NCBI GenBank assembly: GCA_022750355.1
Contig: JAKIVW010000014.1
Location: forward strand, 13,345 to 25,337
Origin: Thermoplasmata archaeon
GTDB taxonomy: Archaea > Thermoplasmatota > Thermoplasmata > Lutacidiplasmatales > UBA184
DNA length: 11,993 nucleotides
Direction of reading: 5' to 3'
Shown: positions 1 to 6,849 of the stretch, piece by piece
Layout: every line of letters begins with the position of its first letter
Position numbering within the stretch: the stretch's first letter is position 1
Notes under the pieces: model-generated
Database searches by the model: none
What the model saw: only the letters and a program-made list of their open reading frames with translations
What the model was told of the DNA's origin: nothing
Translations under genes and position numbers: made by a program

Positions 1-233
1 TGGTAGGTGCAACGCCACGTACACCGATCGACGGAGCTGGGGGCCCGAGCCTGCTTCTTCTATCGCGCCGCAGTTACTGGCTCGGCCCCACCCCCGATGT
101 CTCAAATCCACTTCCGAAGTAATCTCATCGTCCGTACTGGAATCTCTTTCTCTGACTCCCCCGGAGGGAGTCGTTCCCCAGCCGCTCCCCACAGGCTTAA
201 GCGCGGGAGGCGGGATGCGGCTCGGGTTTCCGG
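1..233. other. Non-coding 5' flank of the large surface-protein gene
   Basis: I see no convincing coding region here. It holds a pyrimidine-rich tract (about 141-153), then a perfect 7-bp hairpin at 154-172 (arms GACTCCC and GGGAGTC, loop CCGGA), then a TATA-like CTTAAG at 196-201. The hairpin could be the 3' end of a gene lying left of the window or an upstream control element. The short open frame covering this stretch has no protein-like composition and is probably chance. Confidence 0.5.
194..203 (+). promoter_or_regulatory. Candidate TATA-like box for the large surface protein
   Basis: GGCTTAAGCG centred about 37 nt before the ATG at 234. Archaeal transcription normally begins about 25 nt after the box centre, so the leader would be only about 12 nt, without a Shine-Dalgarno sequence. 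It is a weak match, in an otherwise GC-rich stretch. Confidence 0.35.
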
Positions 234-3059
234 ATGAGCGAGTCCTCCCAGTCGAATCTCCAAGCAGGATTGTCCCGATGGATGGTTGTGGTCGCGGTTT
301 GTGCGTTGGCGCTCGCTTCCGGCCTCGGCGCTAGTTTCCTAGTTGGGACCAGTCAAACGCACCCCGGAGTCGGCTCCCTTTCCGGAGTCGGTACGCCGAA
401 ACTAACTCCGCCAAGTTCATCGATGGGGGTTTGTGGTGCCGGGTCACCTCGTTCGGGTTTCGGACCGTGTCCCTCCACGGACCCCCTAACGTCAGTTCCC
501 TACGTTGCGAAGACCTTGGTAATCGCCAATAACACGGTCGTTCCGGGAAACTTCCTGGCGGGAAACGGACTCGATCCCGGGGATGTAGCTTACGATAGCG
601 CGAACGGGATGGTCTATGTCGCGGAATATGGCACCGCGGGCTTGAGCATCGTGAACCCATCCACAAACGAAGTGGTCGGCAGCGTTGCCCTCGGGGGTGC
701 GTTGCAGGCGATCGTCTACGATCCCGGCAACAACGAACTGTTCGTCTCGGACGGTTCGGGAGTTTACGTCGTCGATGCGGCGACCAACTCCGTGGTAGCC
801 GACGTTCCGACCCAGACTGGGGCGTGGGGCCTCGACGTCGATAGCGGGACGCACCAGGTCTTCGTTGCCGATTTCTCCACCTCAAACGTGAGCGTCATCA
901 GCGAGGCGACAAACACTGTGGTCGCGACCGTGGGGGTTGGACCATACCCGGAGGGGGTCACGTACGACCCCGCGAAGGGTGAGGTCTTTGTGGCGGATTA
1001 TAGCCCCTCCACGCCGGGGGTGAGCGTCATCAACGATAGCACGGATACCGTTGTCAGCACCATCGCCTTGATGAATGACCCGGGCCGCGTCTTTTACGAC
1101 CCAGCAAATGGGGATGTGTACGTCGCCAATCTCCACAACGTTACCGTCCTCGACGCCACAACCTATGCAGTCGTCGTCAATTTCACTTTCGCGGGTTTCA
1201 TCGATGGATTCGCATTCGACAGCGGGAAGAACGAGATCTTCGCCTCGACCAGCATCGGAAATGCCACGTTCTTCAACGCCTCGACCAACGTATTCCTCGG
1301 CAACATCAGTGACGGCGCCCAAACCGCCACCGGTTTTGGGGGAATCGCCTACGATGGCACGGCGGGTGAGATCTTCGACACCGGCCAGATCTTTACGGTC
1401 CAGGTGATCTCCGATACCTCCGACTCCTTAGTAGCCAACATTACCGTGGGCTACACTCCCTATGGGGCCGTATTTGACCCAGCCAAGAACGAACTCTTTG
1501 TCACCGCCTGGCAGTACTCGAATACGGTCGAGATCATTTCGACGATCACGGACCGGATCGTCGCGACTGTCGACGTCGGAACCGGGCCCGTCGCGCCGAT
1601 GTATGATAGCGGACGGGGCCAAATCTGGGTAGCGAACTCCGGATCCGGCAACATCAGCGTGATCAACGACACGAATAACACCGTTGTCGCCACCATTCCC
1701 TATCCGGCCGGCGTGGCCGGCATGGAATACGATCGAGCGAACGGTGAGGTCTTCGCCATCGGCGGGTTCTCGGCCACCTTGAGCGCCATCAACGACACGA
1801 ACGACTCGGTCTCGTGGACGTCTCCGACGATCCAAGAGGCCTATGCCACGGCGTATGACAGCGGACGTGGGTTGCTCTTCGTCTCGACATCATCGGGGAA
1901 CAACGTGACCGTGCTGAATGCGACGACCCTTACGTTCGTGACCAATATCACCCTGTATGGTCCCGCCTACGCACTCGGGTACGACAGCGGAAAGGGCGTA
2001 GTGTTCGCGGCGATCTACTCGGTCTCCGCCCACGACTACTCCATCGCGACACTTTCCGACACAACCGACACGATGACCTCGAACCTCACCGTCGGTGCCT
2101 ATGTGGCTGCGTTCGTCTACAACCCGACCCAGGGCGAAGAGTACGCAACAAACTTTGCCTACGGCGATGGTCGACCCTACTCGAACGTCACGGTCCTGTC
2201 GGACGCCACCGACTCCTTTGTCGCAACGGTGCAAGTCGGGCTGGAACCCGGCGGAGCCGCGTTCGATGGCGCCACCGACCAAGTCTTCGTCGCCAATTAC
2301 GCGCAGGGGACGATTTCTATCCTCGACTCGACACCGGAATCCACCGTGACGTTCACCGAGTCCGGACTCCCGGCGGGGACGTCCTGGTCCGTGGTCTTGA
2401 ACGGAACGAAGCAGTCCGCCACAGGAACCGCGATCACGTTCAACGAACCGAACGGTACCGATTCCTACACCGTCACCGCCGTCCCGGGCTACTCGGTGAC
2501 ACCGTCGGGCGGGAGCGTGACCGTGTTGGGCGCCGATGTGACCAAGTCCATCCAATTCACGACGTCCGGGACCGGGTCGGGGACTCCTCCGACCTTCCCA
2601 GTCACGTTTACAGAGACAGGCCTTGCTTCCGGTACGAGCTGGTCGGTAACCCTGAACGGCACCCCCCAAACCTCGGGCACCTCCTCGATTTCCTTCAAAG
2701 AATCGAATGGGACCGACGCCTTCACCGTGGGATCCGTGACCGGCTATACCGTGAACCAGGCGTCGGGGTCGGTCCCCATCTCGGGCAAGCCGGTCACCGA
2801 GACGATCCAGTTTACCGCGACCTCGAGCTCACCCCCGCCGGCCGGAAAGAACGCCACCCCGGCCGCTACCGTGCTCGGGCTCCCGGCGACCGAGGGGTAC
2901 CTCCTGATCGTTCTCATCATCGTTCTTCTCGCGGTTGTTGCCACTCTCGTGGTCCGGTCGCGACGACGGAAAACTCCGCCGACCAACGGTGATCCGGGCG
3001 CGGCCGGCAGCTCCGCTCCGACTCCGGCCGGAACCAACGAGCCGCCCCCGGCTCCCTAG
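234..3059 (+). CDS. Large membrane-anchored surface protein with YncE-type beta-propeller repeats
   Basis: This 941-residue protein is predicted to face the cell exterior. Residues about 14-38 (RWMVVVAVCALALASG...) form a signal peptide or N-terminal membrane segment. Residues about 75-700 are degenerate repeats of about 42 residues of the type YDPANGEVFVAN...VSVINDTTNTVVATI, the YncE/40-residue beta-propeller pattern; about 15 repeats would make two seven-bladed propellers. Two homologous domains of about 75 residues follow (about 703-777 and 788-862), each starting VTFTESGLPAGTSWSV or similar, a module I associate with Thermoplasmatota surface proteins. A proline-rich linker leads to a membrane helix at about 889-909, then RSRRRK and a Pro/Ala-rich cytoplasmic tail. 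There are about two dozen N-X-S/T sequons, which suggests heavy N-glycosylation. No catalytic motif is visible. Adhesion, S-layer association or ligand binding are possible roles, none proven. The ATG at 234 places the hydrophobic segment correctly. Confidence 0.9.
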   Translation: MSESSQSNLQAGLSRWMVVVAVCALALASGLGASFLVGTSQTHPGVGSLSGVGTPKLTPPSSSMGVCGAGSPRSGFGPCPSTDPLTSVPYVAKTLVIANNTVVPGNFLAGNGLDPGDVAYDSANGMVYVAEYGTAGLSIVNPSTNEVVGSVALGGALQAIVYDPGNNELFVSDGSGVYVVDAATNSVVADVPTQTGAWGLDVDSGTHQVFVADFSTSNVSVISEATNTVVATVGVGPYPEGVTYDPAKGEVFVADYSPSTPGVSVINDSTDTVVSTIALMNDPGRVFYDPANGDVYVANLHNVTVLDATTYAVVVNFTFAGFIDGFAFDSGKNEIFASTSIGNATFFNASTNVFLGNISDGAQTATGFGGIAYDGTAGEIFDTGQIFTVQVISDTSDSLVANITVGYTPYGAVFDPAKNELFVTAWQYSNTVEIISTITDRIVATVDVGTGPVAPMYDSGRGQIWVANSGSGNISVINDTNNTVVATIPYPAGVAGMEYDRANGEVFAIGGFSATLSAINDTNDSVSWTSPTIQEAYATAYDSGRGLLFVSTSSGNNVTVLNATTLTFVTNITLYGPAYALGYDSGKGVVFAAIYSVSAHDYSIATLSDTTDTMTSNLTVGAYVAAFVYNPTQGEEYATNFAYGDGRPYSNVTVLSDATDSFVATVQVGLEPGGAAFDGATDQVFVANYAQGTISILDSTPESTVTFTESGLPAGTSWSVVLNGTKQSATGTAITFNEPNGTDSYTVTAVPGYSVTPSGGSVTVLGADVTKSIQFTTSGTGSGTPPTFPVTFTETGLASGTSWSVTLNGTPQTSGTSSISFKESNGTDAFTVGSVTGYTVNQASGSVPISGKPVTETIQFTATSSSPPPAGKNATPAATVLGLPATEGYLLIVLIIVLLAVVATLVVRSRRRKTPPTNGDPGAAGSSAPTPAGTNEPPPAP

Positions 3060-3071
3060 GGAATTCCGCCT

Positions 3072-3093
3072 CCCGGGCTCGATCGAGCCCCGG
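3072..3093 (+). terminator. Palindromic hairpin after the surface-protein stop codon
   Basis: GGGCTCGATCGAGCCC at 3075-3090 is a perfect 16-nt palindrome beginning 15 nt after the stop. C3072-C3073 can also pair with G3092-G3093 across one mismatch. No U-tract follows directly; a T5 run lies at 3206-3210. Termination or 3'-end protection is inferred from position only. The 204-nt gap to the next gene holds nothing else I can recognise. Confidence 0.45.
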
Positions 3094-3263
3094 TAAGTTC
3101 GCCCGTCCGACGGCCCGCATTAGGGAGTCACGTCAGGGTTGTCCCGACTCGCCGAGCGAATCCGGGGCGGCCCGCTCGGTGTCAGGCTGAACCCGATGGG
3201 GACGATTTTTGGGCGTGGATGCAATCGAGCTTGCACCCATCTCCCCGTGGGGGAACGAGCGGC

Positions 3264-3503
3264 CTAACCCCGGGTGGACTCGATCTCGATGATCGAATCG
3301 CACTCGATGCCCGCGTGCTGGTGGTGTTTCGCCACCGCCTCTCGGTTCGGGGCGTCGAGGACGCAGAACGCCTTGTTCTCCTTCTCGCTGAAGAGGATGT
3401 CGTGATGCGTGATTCCGAACTGGTCCTTCGGCGCGTGCTGGAGCTTCTTCAGCTGCTCGGCGGAGAGCTTGCCCATGGGATGCGTGTCGATGAACTTCGG
3501 CAT
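3264..3503 (-). CDS. DUF4242 family small protein (SCO4226-like)
   Basis: This 79-residue protein starts MPKFIDTHPMGKLSAEQLKK and continues with a central GITHHDILFSEKENKAFCVLDAP and a NREAVAKHHQHAGIECD segment. I recognise that layout as DUF4242, a ferredoxin-like alpha/beta fold of about 80-90 residues. The Streptomyces relative SCO4226 is described as nickel-binding. Several histidines (THP, THH, KHHQH) and two cysteines could bind metal or a small ligand, but no function is established. It has its own promoter and is convergent with the upstream surface-protein gene. The ATG at 3503 is supported by the TATA box 23-30 nt before it and by family-typical length. An alternative ATG at 3516 is in another frame. 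Confidence 0.85.
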   Translation of the reverse strand: MPKFIDTHPMGKLSAEQLKKLQHAPKDQFGITHHDILFSEKENKAFCVLDAPNREAVAKHHQHAGIECDSIIEIESTRG

Positions 3504-3525
3504 GCGGACCGAACATGATTCCGGA

Positions 3526-3533
3526 TTATAAAG
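3526..3533 (-). promoter_or_regulatory. TATA box of the DUF4242 gene (leaderless start)
   Basis: On the minus strand this reads CTTTATAA, the best TATA box in the window. It is 23-30 nt before the ATG at 3503, exactly the spacing expected if the transcript begins at or next to the start codon. No Shine-Dalgarno sequence is present, consistent with leaderless translation. Confidence 0.65.
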
Positions 3534-3569
3534 CCCGAGCCTGATTTACGACGCTGGATCGGGCCGGAA

Positions 3570-3603
3570 AACTTCGAGGGGCGGGTAGGCGGAGCTCGAA
3601 GTT
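3570..3603 (-). terminator. 9-bp inverted repeat immediately behind the first VOC gene
   Basis: Arms AACTTCGAG (3570-3578) and CTCGAAGTT (3595-3603) pair perfectly around a 16-nt G-rich spacer. With a two-base bulge the stem can extend by CGG/CCG. It begins 3 nt beyond the stop codon of the VOC gene ending at 3607. A terminator or 3'-stabilising role is inferred from position. Confidence 0.4.
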
Positions 3604-3606
3604 CCG

Positions 3607-4158
3607 TCACGGCGTGTGGGCAGGCTTCCGACGCGTTCGTTTCAATTTGGCGCCGGTGTGTGACTCCCGCATTGCCACCGTTTCTCCTCGTCCCCGGTTC
3701 AGGGCCGAAATCTGGCGGGCCGTACCCGTGAACAACGTGGTCGCATCCACAAAGCAGAGGGGATTTCCGGCAGGATCGGTGGCATAGAACGACCGCTCGC
3801 CCCAGGGCCGAACGGTGATCTTTCCCGCGGGGCTGGCCGCATCCCCGTGGATCAGTTCGGCCGACAAACAGCCGAGGCGCTGGGCGCGTCGGTAGATTCC
3901 TTCGAGGTCGTCCGTCGCCAAGTAGATCGCCTCCGTGGGAGTCGCGCAGGCCCGCGAGGCGACCTCGGAGTAGTCGAGGATTCCCAGAATCACATCGCCG
4001 CAATCCAAGTACAGCCGCCCGGGAGCGACCAGTCGAGCGGTGGTCCCCAGCAGGGACTCGTAGAATCGGCGCGACCGGTCCAAATCGGTGGCCGGAATCA
4101 ACAGTCGGAAAATCCGTGGGGACTTGACGCCGGGCACGACAGGAACCGAACTCCTCAC
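3607..4158 (-). CDS. VOC superfamily protein (glyoxalase/bleomycin-resistance fold)
   Basis: The first 115 or so residues follow the VOC pattern. A beta strand FRLLIPATDLDRSRRFYESLLG opens it, a mid-region EAIYLATDDLEGIYRRAQRLG gives the second beta-alpha unit, and the closing strand is SFYATDPAGNPLCFVD. This is the GloA/bleomycin-resistance fold, cytoplasmic and usually dimeric. The canonical metal ligands (His in the first strand, Glu in the last) are not at their usual places: L/P and D are there instead, so metal-dependent lyase activity is doubtful. A basic C-terminal tail of about 40 residues (ending KLKRTRRKPAHTP) is an unusual extension. Both candidate starts are GTG: 4158, or 4137 (seven codons later). 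The TATA-like CATTATCC at 4166-4173 lies only about 12 nt before 4158 but about 33 nt before 4137, which favours the shorter form. Confidence 0.8.
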   Translation of the reverse strand: MRSSVPVVPGVKSPRIFRLLIPATDLDRSRRFYESLLGTTARLVAPGRLYLDCGDVILGILDYSEVASRACATPTEAIYLATDDLEGIYRRAQRLGCLSAELIHGDAASPAGKITVRPWGERSFYATDPAGNPLCFVDATTLFTGTARQISALNRGRGETVAMRESHTGAKLKRTRRKPAHTP

Positions 4159-4165
4159 GTCCGGT

Positions 4166-4173
4166 GGATAATG
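4166..4173 (-). promoter_or_regulatory. Candidate TATA-like element for the first VOC gene
   Basis: The minus strand reads CATTATCC. Transcription starting about 25 nt downstream would fall near 4145, inside the coding region if the GTG at 4158 were used, but just before the GTG at 4137. Confidence 0.35.
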
Positions 4174-4306
4174 ACCCTGACTCCGGCAGGGTCGCTACTC
4201 AATCGATGGGGTTTGATTCCAGGAACGGGTCCCCGCGGGCCGAGGCTCCGCTACGCGCCGTGGCGCCGGTCGACTCCGGGACAGTGTGCTCCGGCGGGGG
4301 GACCTT

Positions 4307-4335
4307 GGGTTCGGGGGGCGGTCGGCCCCGAATCC
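4307..4335. terminator. 10-bp inverted repeat behind the second VOC gene
   Basis: GGGTTCGGGG (4307-4316) pairs with CCCCGAATCC (4326-4335) around a 9-nt loop, with one G-T pair in the plus-strand reading and one A-C mismatch in the minus-strand reading. It lies 4 nt beyond the stop codon of the minus-strand VOC gene ending at 4340, inside the 181-nt gap to the next gene. Function is inferred from position. Confidence 0.4.
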
Positions 4336-4339
4336 GAGT

Positions 4340-4744
4340 TCACATGTCGGGGCTTTCTTGCCAAACCATCATCGAGTTTCCTTCCGAATCCCGGAAGAAA
4401 GCCGAGGCCCCGAAGGGGTCGAATGCGATCGGACCCACGACTTTCGTGTTCTTGCCCATCGGTTGAGCCCGTTGGAACTTGACTCCGTTCCCCTGCAATT
4501 TCTTCACGAAGCCTTTGATGTTCTTGACGACGAAGGCCGTGTAGGCTAGATTCCGTTTCTCGTGCTTCTCCGGGACGATCAGCCAGACGCCCGAATCGCC
4601 GATCGTGAGGGAGGCCCAGAGGTTCTTCATCTGGCCCCGGCCCCGAAATTCCAACTTGGCGCCGACAGCCTTTGTGTAGAACTTCACGGCGCGGTTCATG
4701 TTCCGGACCGGGATCATCGTCGTCAAGCGAGTTCCTGCTACCAT
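4340..4744 (-). CDS. VOC superfamily protein
   Basis: This 134-residue, single-unit VOC protein opens with LTTMIPVRNMNRAVKFYTKAVGAKLEF. Its middle is LAYTAFVVKNIKGFVKKLQGNGV and it ends PFGASAFFRDSEGNSMMVWQES, the usual last strand. Length is typical for the family. The first strand has Thr/Met where metal-dependent members have His, and the last strand has no Glu at the usual ligand place (MVWQE is shifted), so a binding or sequestering role is as likely as catalysis. It is unusually Lys-rich for this GC-rich window (KEKHEKR, KNIKGFVKK), and its sequence is not closely related to the other VOC proteins here. The start is taken as ATG 4744. A GTG three codons upstream (4753) is also possible. 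No clear TATA box lies at the right distance. Confidence 0.82.
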   Translation of the reverse strand: MVAGTRLTTMIPVRNMNRAVKFYTKAVGAKLEFRGRGQMKNLWASLTIGDSGVWLIVPEKHEKRNLAYTAFVVKNIKGFVKKLQGNGVKFQRAQPMGKNTKVVGPIAFDPFGASAFFRDSEGNSMMVWQESPDM

Positions 4745-4753
4745 GGTTACCAC

Positions 4754-5226
4754 TTCTTCGGCCCTCTCATCGGAGACGAGAGGCGCACGGCTCGCCTACG
4801 TCACGCCTAGAATATCAGGCTTCGCTGTCGACCATCGTCCGGGAAAATTTACCCCGGTCCTCCCACACGAACTCCGTCGCGGAATCGTCCGAGTCCACGC
4901 CCAATAATTTCCCGACCGCCCAATCCGGGAGGGGGAGAATCTCTAGGTGCGCTACTCGTGGCGGACGAATCCGGTGGAATGAGAAGCCATTACCCCTGCC
5001 TCGAGGGCCTAATTTTTGGGCGAACCCGAGGCCCTGCACCTCTTACCGACCCCCCGCTCGAGCCTTCGGCGGTAGCGGGATCGGCCCGCCAAGAGAGCCG
5101 CCGCGGGGTTTCCTCGGATTCTCTTCGCCCCGCGTGCCTTTGGGTCCGGGCGATAGGGGCAACGAGCGGGGGACGCCGTGGCGTTCAACGGAAAGAGTTT
5201 CTGCCGGAAAGCGCCTTCCCCGAAGA
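4754..5226. other. Gene-poor stretch of about 470 nt
   Basis: No confident gene. On the minus strand an open frame ends at 4815 and has a protein-like last 45 residues (listed separately at low confidence). On the plus strand a long open frame runs into the 95-residue gene, but its upstream part (Ser/Pro/Arg-rich) looks like chance. AT-richer spots lie at 4810-4818 and 5011-5017. The rest is plain GC-rich sequence with no tRNA, repeat or strong promoter that I can see. Confidence 0.4.
4815..5039 (-). CDS. Possible small protein or gene remnant, unknown function
   Basis: The open frame is 74 codons from a GTG at 5039. The first 30 or so residues (Gly/Arg/Pro-rich) look non-coding. The last 45, starting LEILPLPDWAVGKLLG and ending KFSRTMVDSEA, have the mixed hydrophobic and acidic composition of a real protein. 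No ATG, GTG or TTG lies nearer the protein-like part, so this may be a decayed 3' fragment rather than an intact gene. It reads in the same direction as the VOC gene ending at 4340, about 70 nt upstream of it. I do not recognise the family. Confidence 0.22.
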   Translation of the reverse strand: MQGLGFAQKLGPRGRGNGFSFHRIRPPRVAHLEILPLPDWAVGKLLGVDSDDSATEFVWEDRGKFSRTMVDSEA

Positions 5227-5514
5227 ATGCCGTACCAATTCCCGGTTCCCGAGGCCCTACTTCAAACTCCAAAAGTCGAGCTGTGGTATCGTGCGCTCCT
5301 GACCACGACCGGAGTCTCCGCCGATGAGCATCTGCTGCGGTTGCACCGGTTCTCCCGACACTCCAACGTACATCCCGAAGAACTGCTTCAACTTCCCGAA
5401 TCGCACCAGCAGATGCTGATCGAAGGATTTCGGAAGGCGGAAGAGGCGCTCAAGCACGACGCGACGCGGAGTGTCGAAGCGGTCCGACATTGGATCAGAT
5501 TCGGAAAGGAATAG
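5227..5514 (+). CDS. Small protein resembling an integrase core-binding (SAM-like) domain
   Basis: This 95-residue, probably helical protein contains LWYRALLTTTGVSADEHLLRLHRF, then HPEELLQLPESHQQMLIEGF, and ends RSVEAVRHWIRFGKE. The order of a helix with L..L..F, a (D/H)PeeLlkL turn, an acidic helix, and a closing AvR.W..F helix resembles the N-terminal core-binding domain of archaeal tyrosine recombinases. The catalytic domain (R..HxxR..Y) is absent: the frame closes at a TAG and the following sequence does not resume it. It could be a stand-alone DNA-binding protein, the remnant of an integrase, or an unrelated helical protein. The ATG at 5227 starts the protein-like part; upstream codons in the same frame look random. 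There is no strong Shine-Dalgarno sequence or TATA box. Confidence 0.6.
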   Translation: MPYQFPVPEALLQTPKVELWYRALLTTTGVSADEHLLRLHRFSRHSNVHPEELLQLPESHQQMLIEGFRKAEEALKHDATRSVEAVRHWIRFGKE

Positions 5515-5527
5515 TAAAGTTCCGCAG

Positions 5528-5541
5528 CGCTAAGTAGCGCC
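5528..5541 (+). repeat. Short perfect inverted repeat GCGCTA-AG-TAGCGC
   Basis: This 14-nt, two-fold symmetric site begins 13 nt after the TAG of the 95-residue gene and about 115 nt before the second propeller gene. The 2-nt centre makes it as likely a protein-binding site as an RNA hairpin (GCGC stem with a 6-nt loop). Function unknown. Confidence 0.35.
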
Positions 5542-5646
5542 GTTCGGATTCGGGTCCATGCCGCTAGCGGGCGGTCCAGAACCCATTCGTTGCGGGCGGC
5601 CGGAAGAACTTGCGCGGGGAGCGGGGCGAAACACCTCGGCATCGGC

Positions 5647-5650
5647 GGTG
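5647..5650 (+). promoter_or_regulatory. Shine-Dalgarno GGTG of the second propeller gene
   Basis: GGTG lies 5 nt before the ATG at 5656, matching the archaeal 16S 3' end (CACCUCC). It decides the start at 5656 over the in-frame TTG at 5590, whose extension before the signal peptide is not protein-like. Confidence 0.5.
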
Positions 5651-5655
5651 GGGCC

Positions 5656-6783
5656 ATGAAGGCTCTCCCGACGATCGTCGGGGCATCGTGCCTGGTCGTC
5701 GTTCTCTTGGTGATCACCGGGGGAGCGATGGGCCCGGTCGCGAACCGGGGGGACGGCCCGACCGGGGCGCCCTCCCACAGTGGCTCCGGCCACGGCACCC
5801 TGAGCGGCCTGCTGGCGTTGACCGCGAAGCTGCACACGGGATACAATGCGAAGTGCAGCGTGAAGACCAACCCGCAGTTCGCGGCGTATGATCCGGTCAG
5901 TCACTACGTGTACGTTTCCAGCCTCGCGAACTACGTGGCGGTAATCAACGACACCGTCGCGAACGGTGCCTGCAACGTGAAAACGGAGATCCCGCTCCCG
6001 GCCGGGGCCGGCCCGGAGGGCGTCGCCTACGACCCCAACGATGGCCAACTGTATGTCGCGGACTCCCACCTGAATCAGGTCTACGTGCTCAACGGGACCA
6101 AAGTGGTGGGAACGATCACCAACACCACCTGTTCCCACTCGGTCTTCAATTGCGCCTTCACGGAGCCGTTCGCGATCGCTTACGATCCGGACGATGCCCG
6201 GATGTTGGTGACGAATTCCGGCGCGGACAACGTGACGGTGATCGGGCCGCTCTCGTACCAAGGGGGCGATTACAGCATCACCACCCTGGGTAGCGTGCCT
6301 TCCGGGATCGCGTACTCTCCGTCGCAGGACGTGATGGAAATCACCAACTTTGGGAGCAATGATGTGAGTTGGTTCGACGCCCAGTACTCCCAGAGCCCTA
6401 CGGTCGCCCTGATCCCCGTGGGCGACGAACCCTACGGGATCGCCGCCGACCCGTTCCTCGCGATCGACGGGTACAGCTACGTGACCAATTTCGGATCCAA
6501 CAACATCTCGATCATCGCTCCCGGTGGGGTCCTCGGGTATGCCCCTGCCATCCCGGTCGGGCAAGGCCCCTCGGGGATCGTGTTCGATCAAGCGAACCTG
6601 CGTATGTACGTGACGAACTACTACACCCACAACGTCAGCGTCATCGGGGGAGACCCGGGCGCGGTGCTGAAGACGATCAATCTGCCGACCGGCGCGTTTC
6701 CGCTCGGCGTGGTCTACAATGAGGAGCACGGGGAGGTCTACGTGGTCTCCCTGGGAACGAGTACCGTATACGTCGTTCCCTAG
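5656..6783 (+). CDS. Secreted YncE-type beta-propeller protein
   Basis: This 375-residue protein starts MKALPTIVGASCLVVVLLVI, a signal peptide or membrane anchor, then a Gly/Pro-rich linker. From about residue 60 to the end there are repeats of about 45 residues such as AYDPNDGQLYVADSHLNQVYVLN and IVFDQANLRMYVTNYYTHNVSVIGG. Seven repeats would make one seven-bladed propeller of the YncE/NHL-like type, acting outside the membrane. Four cysteines near the N-terminal half (about residues 67, 106, 159 and 166) could form two disulfides, unlike the cysteine-poor larger propeller. There are several N-X-S/T sequons. It lacks the Ig-like domains and C-terminal helix of the paralogue at 234-3059, so it is secreted or held only by its N-terminus. 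No catalytic residues are evident. Confidence 0.88.
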   Translation: MKALPTIVGASCLVVVLLVITGGAMGPVANRGDGPTGAPSHSGSGHGTLSGLLALTAKLHTGYNAKCSVKTNPQFAAYDPVSHYVYVSSLANYVAVINDTVANGACNVKTEIPLPAGAGPEGVAYDPNDGQLYVADSHLNQVYVLNGTKVVGTITNTTCSHSVFNCAFTEPFAIAYDPDDARMLVTNSGADNVTVIGPLSYQGGDYSITTLGSVPSGIAYSPSQDVMEITNFGSNDVSWFDAQYSQSPTVALIPVGDEPYGIAADPFLAIDGYSYVTNFGSNNISIIAPGGVLGYAPAIPVGQGPSGIVFDQANLRMYVTNYYTHNVSVIGGDPGAVLKTINLPTGAFPLGVVYNEEHGEVYVVSLGTSTVYVVP

Positions 6784-6784
6784 C

Positions 6785-6800
6785 GTCCGGACCGCCGGAC
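6785..6800 (+). terminator. Hairpin directly behind the second propeller gene
   Basis: GTCCGG (6785-6790), loop ACCG, CCGGAC (6795-6800): a perfect 6-bp stem beginning one base after the stop codon. No U-tract follows. Confidence 0.4.
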
Positions 6801-6849
6801 CCCTCGGGCGACCTCGAAGCGACCGGCGCGGGAACCCATTCCAAGGACC

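Noticed and set aside
1890..2669. Open frame of 259 codons on the minus strand inside the large surface-protein gene
   Set aside because: It is antisense to conserved propeller and Ig-like coding sequence, has an Arg/Gly-rich composition, and shows no motif.
3133..3516. Longer minus-strand frame over the DUF4242 gene
   Set aside because: The DUF4242 frame has a family match, the right length and a TATA box at the right distance. The alternative frame is Arg/Pro/His-rich without motifs.
3205..5022. Direct repeat ATTTTTGGGCG at 3205-3215 and 5012-5022
   Set aside because: An 11-nt match is expected several times by chance in a window of this length. The flanks differ, and only the first copy lies downstream of a plus-strand gene.
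4672..5226. N-terminal part of the plus-strand frame that ends with the 95-residue gene
   Set aside because: Its start overlaps the VOC gene 4340-4744 on the other strand and the composition is Ser/Pro/Arg-rich and random. Only the part after ATG 5227 looks like protein.
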